Below, one piece after another: positions 39,001 through 54,115 of a DNA stretch of 64,000 bases. Below the pieces are notes generated by a model. The model made no database searches. It was given only the letters and a program-made list of their open reading frames with translations, and was not told where the DNA came from. Position 1 is the stretch's first letter; each line of letters begins with the position of its first letter. The position numbers and the translations under genes are program-made. This DNA comes from Chenopodium formosanum (taxonomy: Eukaryota > Streptophyta > Magnoliopsida > Caryophyllales > Amaranthaceae): assembly GCA_024500155.1 (NCBI GenBank), contig CM044858.1, positions 36,499,786 through 36,563,785 of the forward strand, written 5' to 3'.

Positions 39001-42000
39001 TCCCTCCCCTTTTTAAGCATCTCACTTTTAAAACATTTGATTTTCACTCCCTGTCTCCTGAAGACTAATACTATCCCGCTCTCCTTCACATGGATTATGT
39101 AACACAAAAGCTTACACACTCAATATGGAGCTATGGCGGCTTTTTTTGCTGCCTCTGTTTATCTTACAACATTCTATTTTAGCATTTCTTGTATTTCTTC
39201 ATTCCACCGCCATACCATGTTGCATGTCTTCTTGCTTAATCTAAATCATCACAAAATTTTCTGACCCATACTTTTCATCTATTTTGCAACCACTCCCATT
39301 TTATATTACATCGCCATCCTATATTCAAAGGTCTGCAGTATCATTCCATTTCAGTCAGTCCAAAATATTCCTTCTAGATTCTAGACTTTATCTTGATGCT
39401 AATTTGGTAACTTCTCGTCTTCCTCTTTGAAAATGGTCTAACACTCAGTAGTGATAAACTGTTAATTCTCAATATCCATTCTAGATTCCAGAACGTTATC
39501 TTGATGCAATTTAGGAAACTTCTCTGCTTCTTCTTAATTTCATTGTCAAGCACTCACCAGGGAAATCTTAGTAGTCCTTACATCTAGTGCCATATTGACT
39601 AAGAATGACATAATAAGATGTCAAGGAATCCAAAACTGCATTCTGATTTTATATCATCATAACCAAATCATCTAGGAACATTAGCATCCCCGTCTGCTCT
39701 CACTCCAATATAGTCATCAAACTCTCCTAGGCTACTATCATAACTTTTCATCAATATGAATACCTTGAACCAGCATACCAGCTTGTTTAGAACACTTCCC
39801 AAAACTCTTCTTGATTTATTCCTCCAACCCTAGCTGCAGTAGAGTAACTGATAGAATATCTCAGCTCCTCTCACAAGCTCTGCAGACACCCTATAGTAAG
39901 TACTCCTACCCTGCACCACATAATAATTACAACTGGCCTTAATTGAATCAAATGCCAATATTATTGGACACCTTGATCTCTGATCTCTTGTACCTTTTCT
40001 TCTACCTACTTGGTCAATTGAGTACATGCTATATTAATCCAATGTTTTGTGAATACCTCTCGTAAGAGTTCCAATATTTCAAGATCCAACATGCAGCTTA
40101 ATGGCATCTAATCTTCCATGTTTCCTAGAAGTCTAGAGGACAGGCTTCAGCGTTTCTATTAGTGAACAAAGTCACCCCGTGCCTCAAACTTATACGTGTA
40201 AAACTGTGACAAAGCAGATAATTTGAAACAGAAAAAATGCAAGTAACCAAGCAAGTAGAAAAATAACCATTAGAACACCTACTCAATGAAATAAACATAT
40301 AACTAGACAATAGGAGCACAAATAATCAGACAACATGTTAGCACAAATTACTAACTTTAGTAACTTATGATAATTATCTTTCTTATAAATGAAGTATATT
40401 GTTAGGGAACAAAAACCAGTTAAATAAGATAATGCTAGAAGTCAAATATATAACACGCCCCAATAAAGTTATAATGGGCCACAAAATGTGAGACCAGAGA
40501 GAAAAGTGATGGTACCTATAATTGTAGTCCTTCACCACAAAATATACTGGTGGTCCAATCCTGAGAAAGTCTGAAATATTTTTAAAATAACCCTGATAAA
40601 AAGAACCACCAGAAAAGAGTTAAGAAACTTGAGCCTATGGCACAGCCTCCATATACCATGTATTTTTCTTTTTCAAATCTGCAAATCCTGAGCATAAATA
40701 ATTCAAAACTAGACCTGAAGATAGGAGTCTCTCGGAAGAACAATTTGTTGCTCCAGACCAGGTTCAATCCTGGTGCATAATGTCTGCAGTGCTTCCAGGG
40801 TAAGAATCTTTTATTGACCAAACAAAAAAGAAAACAACAAACCAAGTGTGCCAGTGGGGTTTGGAGAGGTCAAGATATCTAGAGAATCCCTTAACCAATT
40901 CAAACTAAGGACGAGGCTTGATAATGAATACAAATAGGATAATGGGAAAAACATAGAATCAAAGATTAGAATCAAAGCATATAGCCTAAACAGAGCAACT
41001 TACAATGCTGGACAATGCCATAGCAACAAATACTGAAACAACCAGTATTTTCACTCCCCAAAGGCTCAGAATTGGTGCATGGACATCCTAATAATGATGC
41101 AAAAAATTCACCACATTAGTGCATATACAAACAGGCATAAGTATGTAATGTATATGAAGAGATACACTGAAAATGGCAAGGAGCATACTGTAATTTCACA
41201 TTAAGAAAGGTTCCTGATTTTACTCAAGGAAAAGATTGAACATGAGTTGCTGGAAAATGGAGTTTCATGTTTCATGGATTAGATTCATGCTTGTCAATTT
41301 GTATCGAAGATTTCAGGATTTCCAATATATGAATGTAATGAATTATCCCTATAAGTTACATGATTTTTATCATTTCAATGGAATAAAGTATAGTCAACAC
41401 ATATATTTTAAAAATTGACAGAGCCAATAGAGAGGGAAGGATAAATCTCAGTTATATTAAGGACAAAGATAGCACAAAACAGACATGTTCCAACTACAAG
41501 AATACAAGTTTTAATTAGATTAGATACAAGTTTAGAGTAAGTCAGTCCAGTATAGAATTCTCAATGTCCATTCAATACTAAATGTTTCTTCATCAATAGG
41601 CAATAAAAAGTGTTATACAGCTTATACTAGCTCAAGCTTCCATCTACATATATATGCGTACCTTCATATAACGAGCAAGTAATCCTGGATTTCTTTGAAT
41701 AATCCCTGCAATTTTACAAATCCACACAATACAGTTTAATAAAAGAGGGTGTGAAAACAAAGTATGGAAATACAATACCTAGATACTAATCAGCAGCAGA
41801 TACCATTGTCTGAGTCCTCGATGGAGGATGCCTTCTTGCAAGGAAAACAATCAACTCTATGCTTTTCAGTCCTCTTAAAGTCAAATACTATCAGTGCAAC
41901 AAATGCAGTAACTTGTAGAAGGAAGTCCAGCAGAACAGCAAGAGCTTCAAAGAAACAAGGAAAATAACATTCAGCAGCATAATCCACCAATGTATTACTA

Positions 42001-44296
42001 ATAGAAAAAGTCTTCAACAAAGATTGGAAGATAGAGGAGAGAGAAACCTGCAAACATGGAAAACACACGCACAGCTGGCATTGGGATGAAAGTTCCAACT
42101 GCAAATGCTAATACCTCGGAGAGGCTAGCCAGTGAAATAGATGGTCCGACTTCTACCAGTGCATTACTTATGCGTTCCTCTAAGGGCAAATCCTGTGGTT
42201 GTCTCTTAACGGCATTAACCAAAATGCACATGTTGTCCACCCCAACCTAGTAAATAGAAGGCAATTGTTGTCACAGTGATAAACTTACCCTAAGAGTGCA
42301 CAAAGTTCATCGAACAGATAAACACATTAAGACATAAAGTTTACACCAAACCTAATAGAAGTTCAGGAGATATGTAAGGCATTAGCCTGGTACAATAGTA
42401 CGATTTACTATGTGGGGAACTACCAGTACGTTAAAAACTTTGGAATCAACTGCCTAATACGACACCTACAGATTTTGACGCTTGAATAAGCAATGATAAA
42501 TAAATAAACAAATAAATACTAAATAAAAATAATTAAGGGTAGGAGACAAGCCAAAATGTGGTTGAATGTTAATAAATAGATAGAGAAGAAATTTAGAAAG
42601 ACAAAGTATAAGAATCGTGAGAGATAAAGAGTTGATGTGATCGATAGAAACAGAGAAACCCAAAGCACATTTACAACCTCATAGACATTCAAACAGTCCC
42701 CAATTCCCATGTGAGTCTCATATGACCACATGAATTAAATCTTGACTCAATAAGAAAAATAATAGGCTGATGGGATCCTCATGGATAGGGTGTCTTGTAT
42801 TTTCATGAGAAATTTGTCATTAGAGGGGAAAGTGATAGCATGTAATATCCTACAAGAATGATGTAAGACATCCTGTCGGAAACATCTTATTTTAGTGAGC
42901 AGAATAACTTCAGTAAATATAAAAGTCAATGACAATACTATCCCCAAACATTGCCTAAATATAATTTTGCTATAAGCAATTATATATCGACAGAAAAGTA
43001 GAACTTACAGCCAAGACAAGGAAAGGAATGACTTCCATTATAATAAGTGTAGATTTTACTCCAATAGCACTGAAAAATCCAACTGATCCAAGAACAGAGA
43101 GCATGACCAGCATGACTCCAGAAAGCCCAAGTGATACCTGGAATCTCCCACATTATGCATTTCCAATAATTCAAGAAAAAAAATGAAAGATAAAGGGCAA
43201 TATAAGTTCAATCTGCAGCTCAAGCAATACATGACAATAGAATATAGCTAAACAACGGTTTGAAATTTCCCAAAAGAGAAACTACAGAAGGAAACTGCAC
43301 ATATTTAGGCACGTTAAACACGCGCGGAGCGCACACACACACACAAACAGAGATGAAAAATATGAGAGTAGATATCCCTGATACTGAGGTAGAAGAGGAG
43401 ACTTTTCCCCCGTCATCCAGATCAAACTGTCATATAGCCACAATTAGCAGCCAAAATTTACTTTGCAAATCAACTGAAGCACATTTGATCAAAATTTATA
43501 AGGGTTATGGGAACTACAGGTAGGTGAAAGACAGCTTTACAAGCCCTTATAACCTTTGGCACATTGGGAGTATCGAAGCATAAGAAATTATCTAGTATTA
43601 TCTGCTAAAACAACAACTTCGAAATGACCATGCAATTGGACAGTTTGGAAATCCAACTTTTACGAAAAATCTTGTTGAAAGTTTAGTTGGGTTTCTAGGA
43701 TTAAGGCTCTAAAACTGTCATTGTGATGTAAGAATTCTCTGTTATACTTGCTCAAGGAAATATTTGTATCTATTTTCACCATCTTCTTTTGTGAACAACC
43801 AATCAACACAATAGCAGCACAGCCTCACATGGTACCTATGCAAATTAAATAAGCAATAACCCAACTAAGTAAAAGAAAAGGTGCAACGGATGAATCGTAC
43901 CTTAGACGAAATAAAAAAGGAAGATAATCGAGGTTTGTCCCCCAGAGTAAGTGATATATAAGCAAACATCACAAGATAGCTTATCTGAAAAGGATTTTAA
44001 AAGAAAAAAAAAAGTTCCAAGTCATTATAAACGTTACAGTATATTGACTACTTTTTTGATGATACAATTGATAGTTGTTTGTGACACCTCTTTGAAAGGA
44101 ATCTTATATAATAGAGAGGAAAAGAAACACTTGCCACTATAGTTATGACGTCCGCAGTGCTCTCTCTCTTCAGTTCTTCTTCAATGGAACTTTCCGATGA
44201 AAAAGAGAGCGTTAGGTTTTTAGCTTGAACCATTTTCATTATCTCATCCTGTCACAAAGAGTCACCAATCAATGACAAAACAAAGAAACGGAAAAC

Positions 44297-44338
<42 letters not shown>

Positions 44339-45009
44339 TTTATATAGAAGCAGGAAGGTCAAATTTGAGACATGAATTAGCTATACCAATTATTTTAAAT
44401 TTCCGTGATGCATGAGCGACATGACAGTGGTTATAATGTAAAACCTGTTCTTAACATTTTTCATCATTTCTTAACAACTTTAGCGGTAGGGTTAGCCTTC
44501 TAGCCTCTTCGTGACGTAGCAAGAATTGTGATCTAATCCAGGATATGCAATAAACTCTCCCTAGAAATCAAACACCCTTCCATGGTGATCAAAGGACAAA
44601 CATATAGGGACAGAGAAATACCCTGAATATAGAAAATTTGAAGGGATGAGGAAATATTATTACAACGTGGAACCACCTCTAGATATAACCCCAAAAGGCT
44701 AAACCATAACACAACCAGCTACATTACATATCAGAGGACAGCAAAGCAATGATATCAGTGATATTAAATCCAGGGACAGGCACAAGAAACAACTAATTCA
44801 ATTCAACAACTTGACCACTCATTTAAGGTTATACTTTGTACTCCGTATATAATTCCCCAAGACCCCAACCCTAGACCAAATGACATCACTATATGACCCT
44901 TTCTCAGGGAAGCTATCTGTCAAAGAAAAATAAATTTGCCAACAGGACAATAGCTATAGCACAACACCTCAACCCCCCCCCCCCCCCAACACACGCACAC
45001 GCACAGACA

Positions 45010-45051
<42 letters not shown>

Positions 45052-48000
45052 GAGAAAAAAAGAAAAGAAAAGAAAAAAAAGAAAAGAAAAAAAAAAACCA
45101 AACCAATTACTTCCTACCAGATGCTCTTATAAACTATGGGGACGATACTCTTCTGACTAATCCAAGGTAAACTAAATGAATACGGAGAAACAACAAGAGC
45201 TGTTTTATGACTTTGCTGCCCATCACCAATGTCATCTTGCTTCCAAAAACTTAAAAAGGTGACTTCTGAAGTCTCAAGTCCAGCCATGTAAACTTACATT
45301 TGAACCAAAATTTCAATCTAGGTTCAAGCCAATTATGGAGCTCAGATAAATAGCAGAATATACCCAGGATTATATTTCCATAACACCCAAAGTTAACACA
45401 GAATTCTGAAGACCGCGTCAAATTATAAGTTTTGCATAACAGATACAAAATCTTAACTATGCTTCTACTTATTACTATATCAAAATGAAACTGCCATTTA
45501 TTATCTCTACTCACCCTTTTGGTGGGTATTTACAGAAACTTGCAATACGTTAACACACTTACACATCCGCATGCTTGAAGTTATTCTACAACATGTGATA
45601 GGTGTAAAAATTTACCACACATAACCACTTTAGCAGATATGGTTGCATTTAACAACTACCGAGCAATTTTTTATGAATTCTATACAGTTATGTGAAAATC
45701 AGCATACATATCTTTCTATAACATTTAAGAATTATCATTTTTTATTTTGATCTTCCTCCAATATATATTCAGCAATCTCATTCAGACCCTATTCTATTAT
45801 CTCAAACAAGATAAGTTCTAAGACCATCTCCAATGGTGAGACTTGAGGAAGTTTCTTTAGGAGAGAGAGAGTATTTTTTGCAAATAATACCAATAAGTTG
45901 GTATTTAAACTAAGCAACTCCAAAAAAAGTTGCTAAGTTTAGATACTCAGCTTTGAGTCTCATTTGACAAAAAGTGTGGGCAATTATCAATATTATAATA
46001 TGTTTTGTAACTTATTTAAGTTTTAATTTTATTTTTTTTCTAAAAAAAACTTATAGTATGATTTGGTGGGCCATAAATTGAAAGTGACATTAGTATACTT
46101 TAGAAAGTCTCATTACTGGGAAATTAGACTTTACATGAGTTGCTAAATTAAGAAGCGGGTAGGGTATCACCATTGGAGGTAAACAACAACTCATTTTGTA
46201 TTTCAATACTCAAAGTTGAGTCTCACTATTGGAAATGGTCTAATAACGCAAACAATATAATAAGTTCATACAAATTAAGTATGGGCACATTAATATTAAG
46301 TTATGACAAAATAAATTCTACTACAGCGAATATAACTCCAAATGAGCTCAAGTTCAAATTATACGAACTTATGAAGTAAGTTTAAACAAAATTAGTCAGA
46401 TAAAAAATATAAAATAAAGCTTTAATTTCCTTCAACAAACCCCTTTATCACTTACATCCTTTTTCTAAAGCTACTCAATCACTGTAGCTGAAGCCAAGGG
46501 GAAAAAAATGGAGATCATGCATGTGAGTACTTGTATGTTAGAGAAAAGAGATATAGAGAGTAAGGAATTTATTAAATATAATTGGGCCCCACAAAGTAAG
46601 GTAGTGAATGATTAAAAAGAAGTTTCCAAAAAAGGAATATAGTAAAATTGAAGAGAACTTAGAAAAACGGATGAAAAAAAAAGTGTAAAGCTTGGGGAAA
46701 CGGAGGTAGTATAATTTAGTCCAACACCTTTGAAACACATTTTACAACAGTAGGAAGTTTCTTAACAACCCTTTTTCGAGAACCGTCCCAATAGAGGCCT
46801 TGTTGCTTTGATAAGAGGGCTTAACCAAATTTGAAGTCGTCACATTTCTCATAAAAGCCATAAACCCTTAATGTGGGATAAAGCACACAAGAGTGATACA
46901 ATTCCCGTTGAAATGAGCTATTGAGCTTCAATAATATCATTCAACAGTGATGAAAAAAAAAATATAGTTAAATTCTACTATAATTTAGAGGAGTATTGAT
47001 ATGCTTACCTTTGCTAGTTGAATGAAGGCCCTTTCCCAAACCACTGCCCTTTTTGATTCATTGCTTTCTCTATCAATTGCATTGTTCACTGGATAGGTGA
47101 CTGTAAACGCAGAAGCCTATAACAAAAACAAACAACCAAAAAAAAAAATTAATTTCATTGCATGCAACAGGAGAAATATCTAGCACTGCAAGAAGTACCT
47201 CAGAGTAATTGTTTCCAGAATAACCACCCAGTGCAGTACTAGGATCTAGTGGAGCTTTGAATGCACTCCTACAATTGTCTGCAGTAGAATAATGCTGCAA
47301 AAGGCAAATAAATGGTGTCAACCTATATGTTTTTCCAGTCAATCTTGAATTTCACTTCATAGGTGACAGCTAGAAAAGAGAAAAGAAGTCAATGATGGAA
47401 TTTCTAAAGCTTGTTAAAAGTTGTATTACATTATGTACAAAATTTCTGCCATAAATATGGTTATCATAGAAAATACATAATTTTCTCAAACAGAGGTTGC
47501 TATAAGATTGTACTAGAATGTCGATTCTTAATTACTGTAGCTCAAAATTTATACCTAAGAGAATACCTCAAGATGAAAGAATTTCTGCAAATCCAGAAGA
47601 AAAGTAGTATATAATTCTGACCAAACCAACTTTCAATGGGAAATTACACACCTCAAAACAGTACTGAATGTGATCAACTCCACCAAAGCTATCGAAATTG
47701 TCAGCATTCATTTTGAAGTACTGGCATCAAAAAGAAAAAGAAACAAAAATATGAGAATTAAAGCCATAATAGCTATGAGATTCCAGATGAAATACTAATG
47801 GCCTTATGGAAACCAGCCAATGATCATAACCTTCACCGAGCATCAAATGCAGTTAGCATGAGTGCATGACTTCTTGCAGACAACTAAAATTTATAGATCA
47901 GACATCAATTTCATATGGCATACTATACACTAAGCGGGTGACTTGATGATACCTGGTGACTTGATAAAAAATATACTACTCGAAGTATACAATAAAATAA

Positions 48001-51000
48001 GAAATCCATGCCCAAAATTAAAACAGCTTCATATTGCATTTAGCATGTACAGAGCTTTGACAAAAAGACATGGCATTCTATAACTATGCACAAGGTACTC
48101 TATCACTATGCACAAGGTATTCTATCAAGAAGAGGCTACACGGTACTCTATCAAGTTATTAAAATATTAAAATTAATATCAAAACAGATCTTGGAAGGGT
48201 TTGTCAAAGAACATCACTATGCCCAAAATTAATACAATATTATATATTAATATATATAATATTGCACAAGATATGTATATATTGCATCAAAATCATTCCT
48301 TAGCCTAAACTTCTCAAGACAGAGTAGTAGAATAAATGGTAGTCCAGAAGTCTGTCAAATCTGAGAATGTGGGTTAAGAAAAAGATAAACTGCTTTACCT
48401 GTAAAATGCTTTGAGTGGCACAATCTTGGCCAAGTGGTTTATAACAAATGTCAGTTAGAGATATTACTGAACCCGAAAAGTTGGCTTGAATTCCATCAAC
48501 CTGTCACGAAGGGAACTATTAAAAAAAAAAAGAAATAGGAAAAAAAATACCAAGTCTCAACCTTGTCCATGTTAGTAAGCTAGTTGACAGATTACTTCCT
48601 AGAAATAGCTAAAGCACCAGGCTTACCTTCTTCTGTATTTCAAAAAGTAATTTGATGTTATCCTCTGTCAAGATACTAGGTGCTTTTCCTTGTCCTCCAT
48701 CCGGAATTGTAGCAATTATAAGCTGCAGGACAAATAAACAGATGTTATTCACACCTTTTCAACATAATGTTGTATATAATGAAATATATCAGAAACTCTA
48801 TTGTGAAATTATATTGATGAGGGGGCATTTGGTTCGCATGATATTGGTTTCAGGTATGGGTTTAGAATGGTAAAAATCTAGACCTGTTGTTTGGTTAGAG
48901 ATTTCTTCTATTTTAAAACCCATACCTCAAACCCATAAGGTATGGGTTTTTAAAACCCTTGGGAGGAGCTGGGTATGAGTCATACCAATCATGTAGGTGT
49001 CACAATAAAAGATTGTGTTCATTCCTACTTAACTTAAACACATGGAATTAGGAATCAAGTTCCAACCTCATACCATCCTAATTTCATTCCTCGTTCCAAC
49101 TTAATACCATCTAATGTAATTTCCAATTAATGTAAGGCCTTTTAATAGCTCAGAGAAAGATACAAGAGATAAAGAAAGTACCCAAATTCCTCTATATATC
49201 TACAGCTCTAATCAAGAATGATATTGGCAAGAACTATCAGATAACATTACAAAAATTTCTCCAATTCAACTTATACAGAAAGGCGAAAACGATATTGGAG
49301 TACGCACAAGTTCTGTAAAATCTCCAAATTCCTCCATCATACAGTGAAGAGAGCATCAACTCACAGCAATAATCACTGATCATGGTCATCATACATGCAT
49401 TGCTGTATTTCACAAATTAGTATTGCATATAGTTGCCGGTCTATCCTTCTATATAAGTGTTCTAATATTTGGTAAGATGTTGGTTTGGAATTCCCAATAC
49501 AAACAAAGGAATCAAAATAATAAAGCAAACTTTGATACATTCTTGATGATGAAGAAAGAATGTCAAGGCTGCAGCAGTAGCAGCGAAAACACAGATCAAC
49601 AACAATAACAACAACAACAAAGCCTTAGTCCTAAAATGATTTGGACAGTGAAAAAAAAGACCACGTAGCAGAAACTCAGGCTGATTTCACTACATGTCAC
49701 GACACTTGATTCTATATATAAGGTACTCAGTAAAAATGTATATATATTAAAAAAATAATAAAAATAAAAAATACACACATCATCATCTACAAGTTATTAA
49801 ATATAAAAATTAATGAAGCACCTGTTCAATTCTGTAAAAAGGTGCCAGATGGGTGTCAAAGAACTGTTTTTCTTTTGCAGCCCTGCTCCCAGGTCCGACC
49901 CAAAGCTGAAATTGAACACATATGTAAGATTCTTCAAAATAAAAAAACCTGTAGTATATAATTAGATCAGTGTGAACATTCTACATAAATTCTCTGCAAA
50001 CTTGGCCTGAAATGTGACCCTTGTCCAGAATGATGTTTCCCATTTTCATGTACAATCAGAAATCAGAATATGTAACAAAATCCAGTTTAACAAAGCCTCA
50101 AATCCAAAAGAAGAGACAACCTTTTTTTTGGTAAACACCATTTTAAAAATTTTACATTTCCATTAGACAAAATAAATTGATCATTCCAACAAGATAAGCA
50201 ATAAATCTTCCTAGAAAAATTAATAATATTTTCTCACCACATTAGCTGAAACCTATTTAATTTTTCAGCTGGATCGAAAAAGAAAAAAAAAAAAAAGAAA
50301 AAAAACATTTTCAACCACACACATGCTCCCAAATGTTGATTGTCAAATCTCAACAAACTTGGCCTAGCCTATTATGGCCAATATTTCAGCTTTTGATAAT
50401 AGTAATGTATCATCCAAATCCTTTTCTACTTTTCCTATAAAGTAAAAGGTCATCAATTGCCTCTCCAATAAAGATGAAAATCAAAACAGCCCCTTTCATA
50501 CTGTACAGGAGAAGGTCACCAAGAGCCTTTTGCAACGTATAGATGAGGCTGCAGTTATCAATATCCTAAGCCCATAGTAGAGGCTGCTCACACATTGGAC
50601 TTCCAACAATCAGGAACCATCCCCATCTTTCGTGATTAAGAAATGTCAAAGCAATTCATCAGGAAAATGTAGCATAACCCTGCTAGTTTTCTGCTTCAAA
50701 AATCTTTCTATATGCATAAAAATTCTCACCACAGGATAAGCACAAGAAGTCTCACATTAGTCACATAGTATAACTTCAAAGAATCCCATTTTAGCACTGC
50801 TGAACAGTAAAACCAGGCTTCAATGGCTACATACCAGTGTCCAGGGTCCGAAGGCTCGAAGCTAGCTCTGGGTTTGAGTGGCATTTCACCTCTTCCTGCT
50901 CTTCTTCTGTAATATCATGTCTCATGTGCAGAATTCCTAAAAGTGATATTGATACCGCCTATCTTGCTTCTATGTTCATGAGGTAGGTGTACCATCCAAC

Positions 51001-54000
51001 CACGCGTTTGCTTCTGTCTAATAATATTTTGTCTTTCTCCATTTGAGTAACCTATGCTTCTAATTTAATTGTTCTTGGTTTTTGCTTAATTAAATAGCTC
51101 CACATAAAAAAGCACATTTTCACTTTATATCTCCCTTTATTTCCCAAGAAATATTTAATCACTTGATAGTGGAAAATAAAATAATATATATACATGTTGG
51201 ATTTTTTTTTTTTTTTTTGGCAAGCGAATTACATTGAATGAGTTAGGGACCTATATATTTTGCCTCTTTCATCAGAGCATGTTAAGCAACTACTAACAAT
51301 TAACACAGACATAACAGAACCGGAAGGAGCAGAACAGTAGGTGAATAAAACAGCACAGAAGGATACCTTTTCAGGACGGGTCTCAACTCTTAAGCGGACT
51401 AAACCTAAACATAGAACAAGTACAATGGCCAATGATGAAAAAAGAACAAGAGCAGGTTTCCTGGCTACCCATGCTCCATATATCCTGAAAGCCATATGCC
51501 AAAGAAATAAAGAATTTTGGTAACCAACATAGACAACAATATATGTAACAATTTGCCATGCCAGAATTTGGCCTCAAATATACAGGTAATTTTATACAAA
51601 CCTATAAAAGTGTGACATGTATCCTTGAACCAATGAAAGTCTCGCCTCACCAGAGAGTCGAGCTCTGTCACGAAGAATCTGAAGAGAGAAAATAATTATA
51701 CCTCTTAAACAAAAAGATATTGACAAGTGGAGTTTCCATGCTCACGTGTATAAGTAGAAAAAGGTTAAGCATATCAAAGGATCCAGAAACTTTCTCAACT
51801 GAGATAGAAACATAAACATACCAAAAACATTTGTCCTATAGAATAGATAATGGGGAGGGGGGGGGGGGGGGGGGGATACATAAATAAATCCACAAAAGCT
51901 TGAACAATGGCACATACTGGCAGAGGAAGGTCCCCATCTTTCTGGTCTGTTGATTGCCTACCATCGCTACTAGTGGCACTAGCCAGTGGTTTTGTTCTCG
52001 AAACAGGGCTCATTTTTCTCTTCTGATGAACAAACCCCCATCCAAGGAAAACAGAAAGCGACACAACAAATACCACAGCTACCACAATATCACTGCAATT
52101 TGCCTACAGTCATCACAAGCGGTTCAAGATGAATAAGTGTTTACTGCAGTGATCATAAGAACTTAATTTAACTGGCATATTTTTGTGCAGTTTGTGATAT
52201 GAAATTCAATTGGTAAAAATTAATTCAAATTTGTAAATAATTTCACCTTCACAGAACCCATTTTAATTGAACAAGTACTGCTCTTGCTGATGGACGGAGC
52301 TGCTGAATTAGAGCATGTAGGAGATGAAGGACAGTCTCCACAAGAACAACCCAGTGAAGTGTCACTGCATGCATAAGTAGATACATTCATGGGACTCATT
52401 CCTGAAGATTCAGGTACACTAGAAGTGAAATTTATTGCATATGGTGAGCCAGGCACATTAGGGCCCACTTGTTTACCGACAAAAGCAAACCACCCTGCAG
52501 AGAACAGTCAATTTTTTTACAAATTAGCACTAAATCATAAATTTAAATTTGAAGGGATACTAGAACCAAATAATGCAGCCAAACACTACCTACCTTTCTC
52601 TGAGCAACAGGCTTATTTAATAACATGCTAATATGTTAGGGTTCTTCAACATAAATCACCTACCTACCTTTTTTTTGGAAAAAATAAAAACACCTTATAT
52701 TATCATACTGGCCATTGTAATTGACCCTCCATCGACTTTTTGAGCGAAAAGAACACAAAAAAAAAAAGTTGTATACTTTTACATGTACTGGATGTACGGG
52801 GTCCGCATGATGATATTTTTGTTAATCATCATTCAAAATAATTTATGAATCCAAGGACTGGATGGATAAAGGACAGTGGCTAGTGCAGGAAACCAGGAAA
52901 TATATATTAATTTTTTTCCCAAATGGAAATGTGAGGTTAAGCCCATAGTATCATACTATCATAAAACTCAAATGCCTTTCCTCTTAAAATTTCCAGCAAA
53001 ATTCTAGAATTATTCCCATCTATATTTGTAGATACAAGGTGTTTTGAGATACTTCCGTCTATCTATGCAACAGAGCAATGAAGCAATCTATAACATAATT
53101 TCCAATGTTCGTTCTCTGATTTCCATTTAAAAGTAGTTCTTGTCTGCTTTAAGTAAAATGCTTTTACATTTAATTTTGCAAAAGCTTAACAGGATATCTA
53201 ACTAAGTTGAGAAAATCCACTAATATGACTACAAACTTCCATAAAGCCATTAGCGAATCTCAATGTTGAAAATTATTCTTAAAATGCATGACAAATTCAG
53301 TATTTTGGGCTGTAAAAAGAAAAGGAAAGCGAAGACATATTGTCCCATGTTCTTGAAACTATTTTAAAGAATTTCCTTTTAACACTACACTTTAGAAAAG
53401 TTAACATGTACTCTCTTCATTCCCTTTTGTTTGCCCCATTGGGGTATAATTACTTTTAATAATTTTGATTGGGCAGAGTTGAAGAGAGATAGAATTGATG
53501 GAACCAGATGTAGAGAATGTGAGAGTAGAGGTAAATTTTTGTGGTCATTTAATTATAAGGACAACTCATAAAGACAACTTAAGGGAAAAACTTAAGGTAC
53601 GAAGGAAATTGAATTATAGATTCATGCTGACATAACTCATGAATGTCACTTAAATTTCCCCTTTGAACTCTTTACTGATTCCCAGCCATCACACATCTTT
53701 ATTTAACCAATACTCCAGTATAATCATCACAATTGCATGAAACAAGAACTATTCTTAAGGAGAGTTGACTATATATAGAACAATTTATATGTAAAAACTG
53801 TTTTTGACAGGTAGAATCAACCTTTGAAATCTTTAGCACCACCAGCAACAAATTCTATGGCTCGTGTATTCATAGTACCAAATTTCACATCCTTGCACGA
53901 ATTGTACAGCCCTTCACCAAAAGTGTCAGTTACATAAAATTCAATTGCGTCCACAGTCAAACTGTTATTAACCTGAAATAGAAAAGATATAAGGCCCAGC

Positions 54001-54050
54001 TCTTTAAAAACAGACATTCTTGGATATGATTTAAAAATTAGCGAAAAATA

Positions 54051-54115
<65 letters not shown>

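Noticed and set aside
44138..44248. NPC1 exon 17 ending at a canonical GT three bases earlier
   Set aside because: It would delete a conserved residue in the sterol-sensing domain; the GC donor fits U1 and family length better.
46538..46738. Another Stowaway MITE (right end AAACGGAGGTAG at about 46700)
   Set aside because: No matching left end with a TA flank was found, so only an end fragment is possible.
53405..53625. Stowaway-like element (CTCTCTTCATTCCCTTTTG at 53411)
   Set aside because: The supposed right end (AAGGTACGAAGGAAA) does not pair well and the TA flank is missing.
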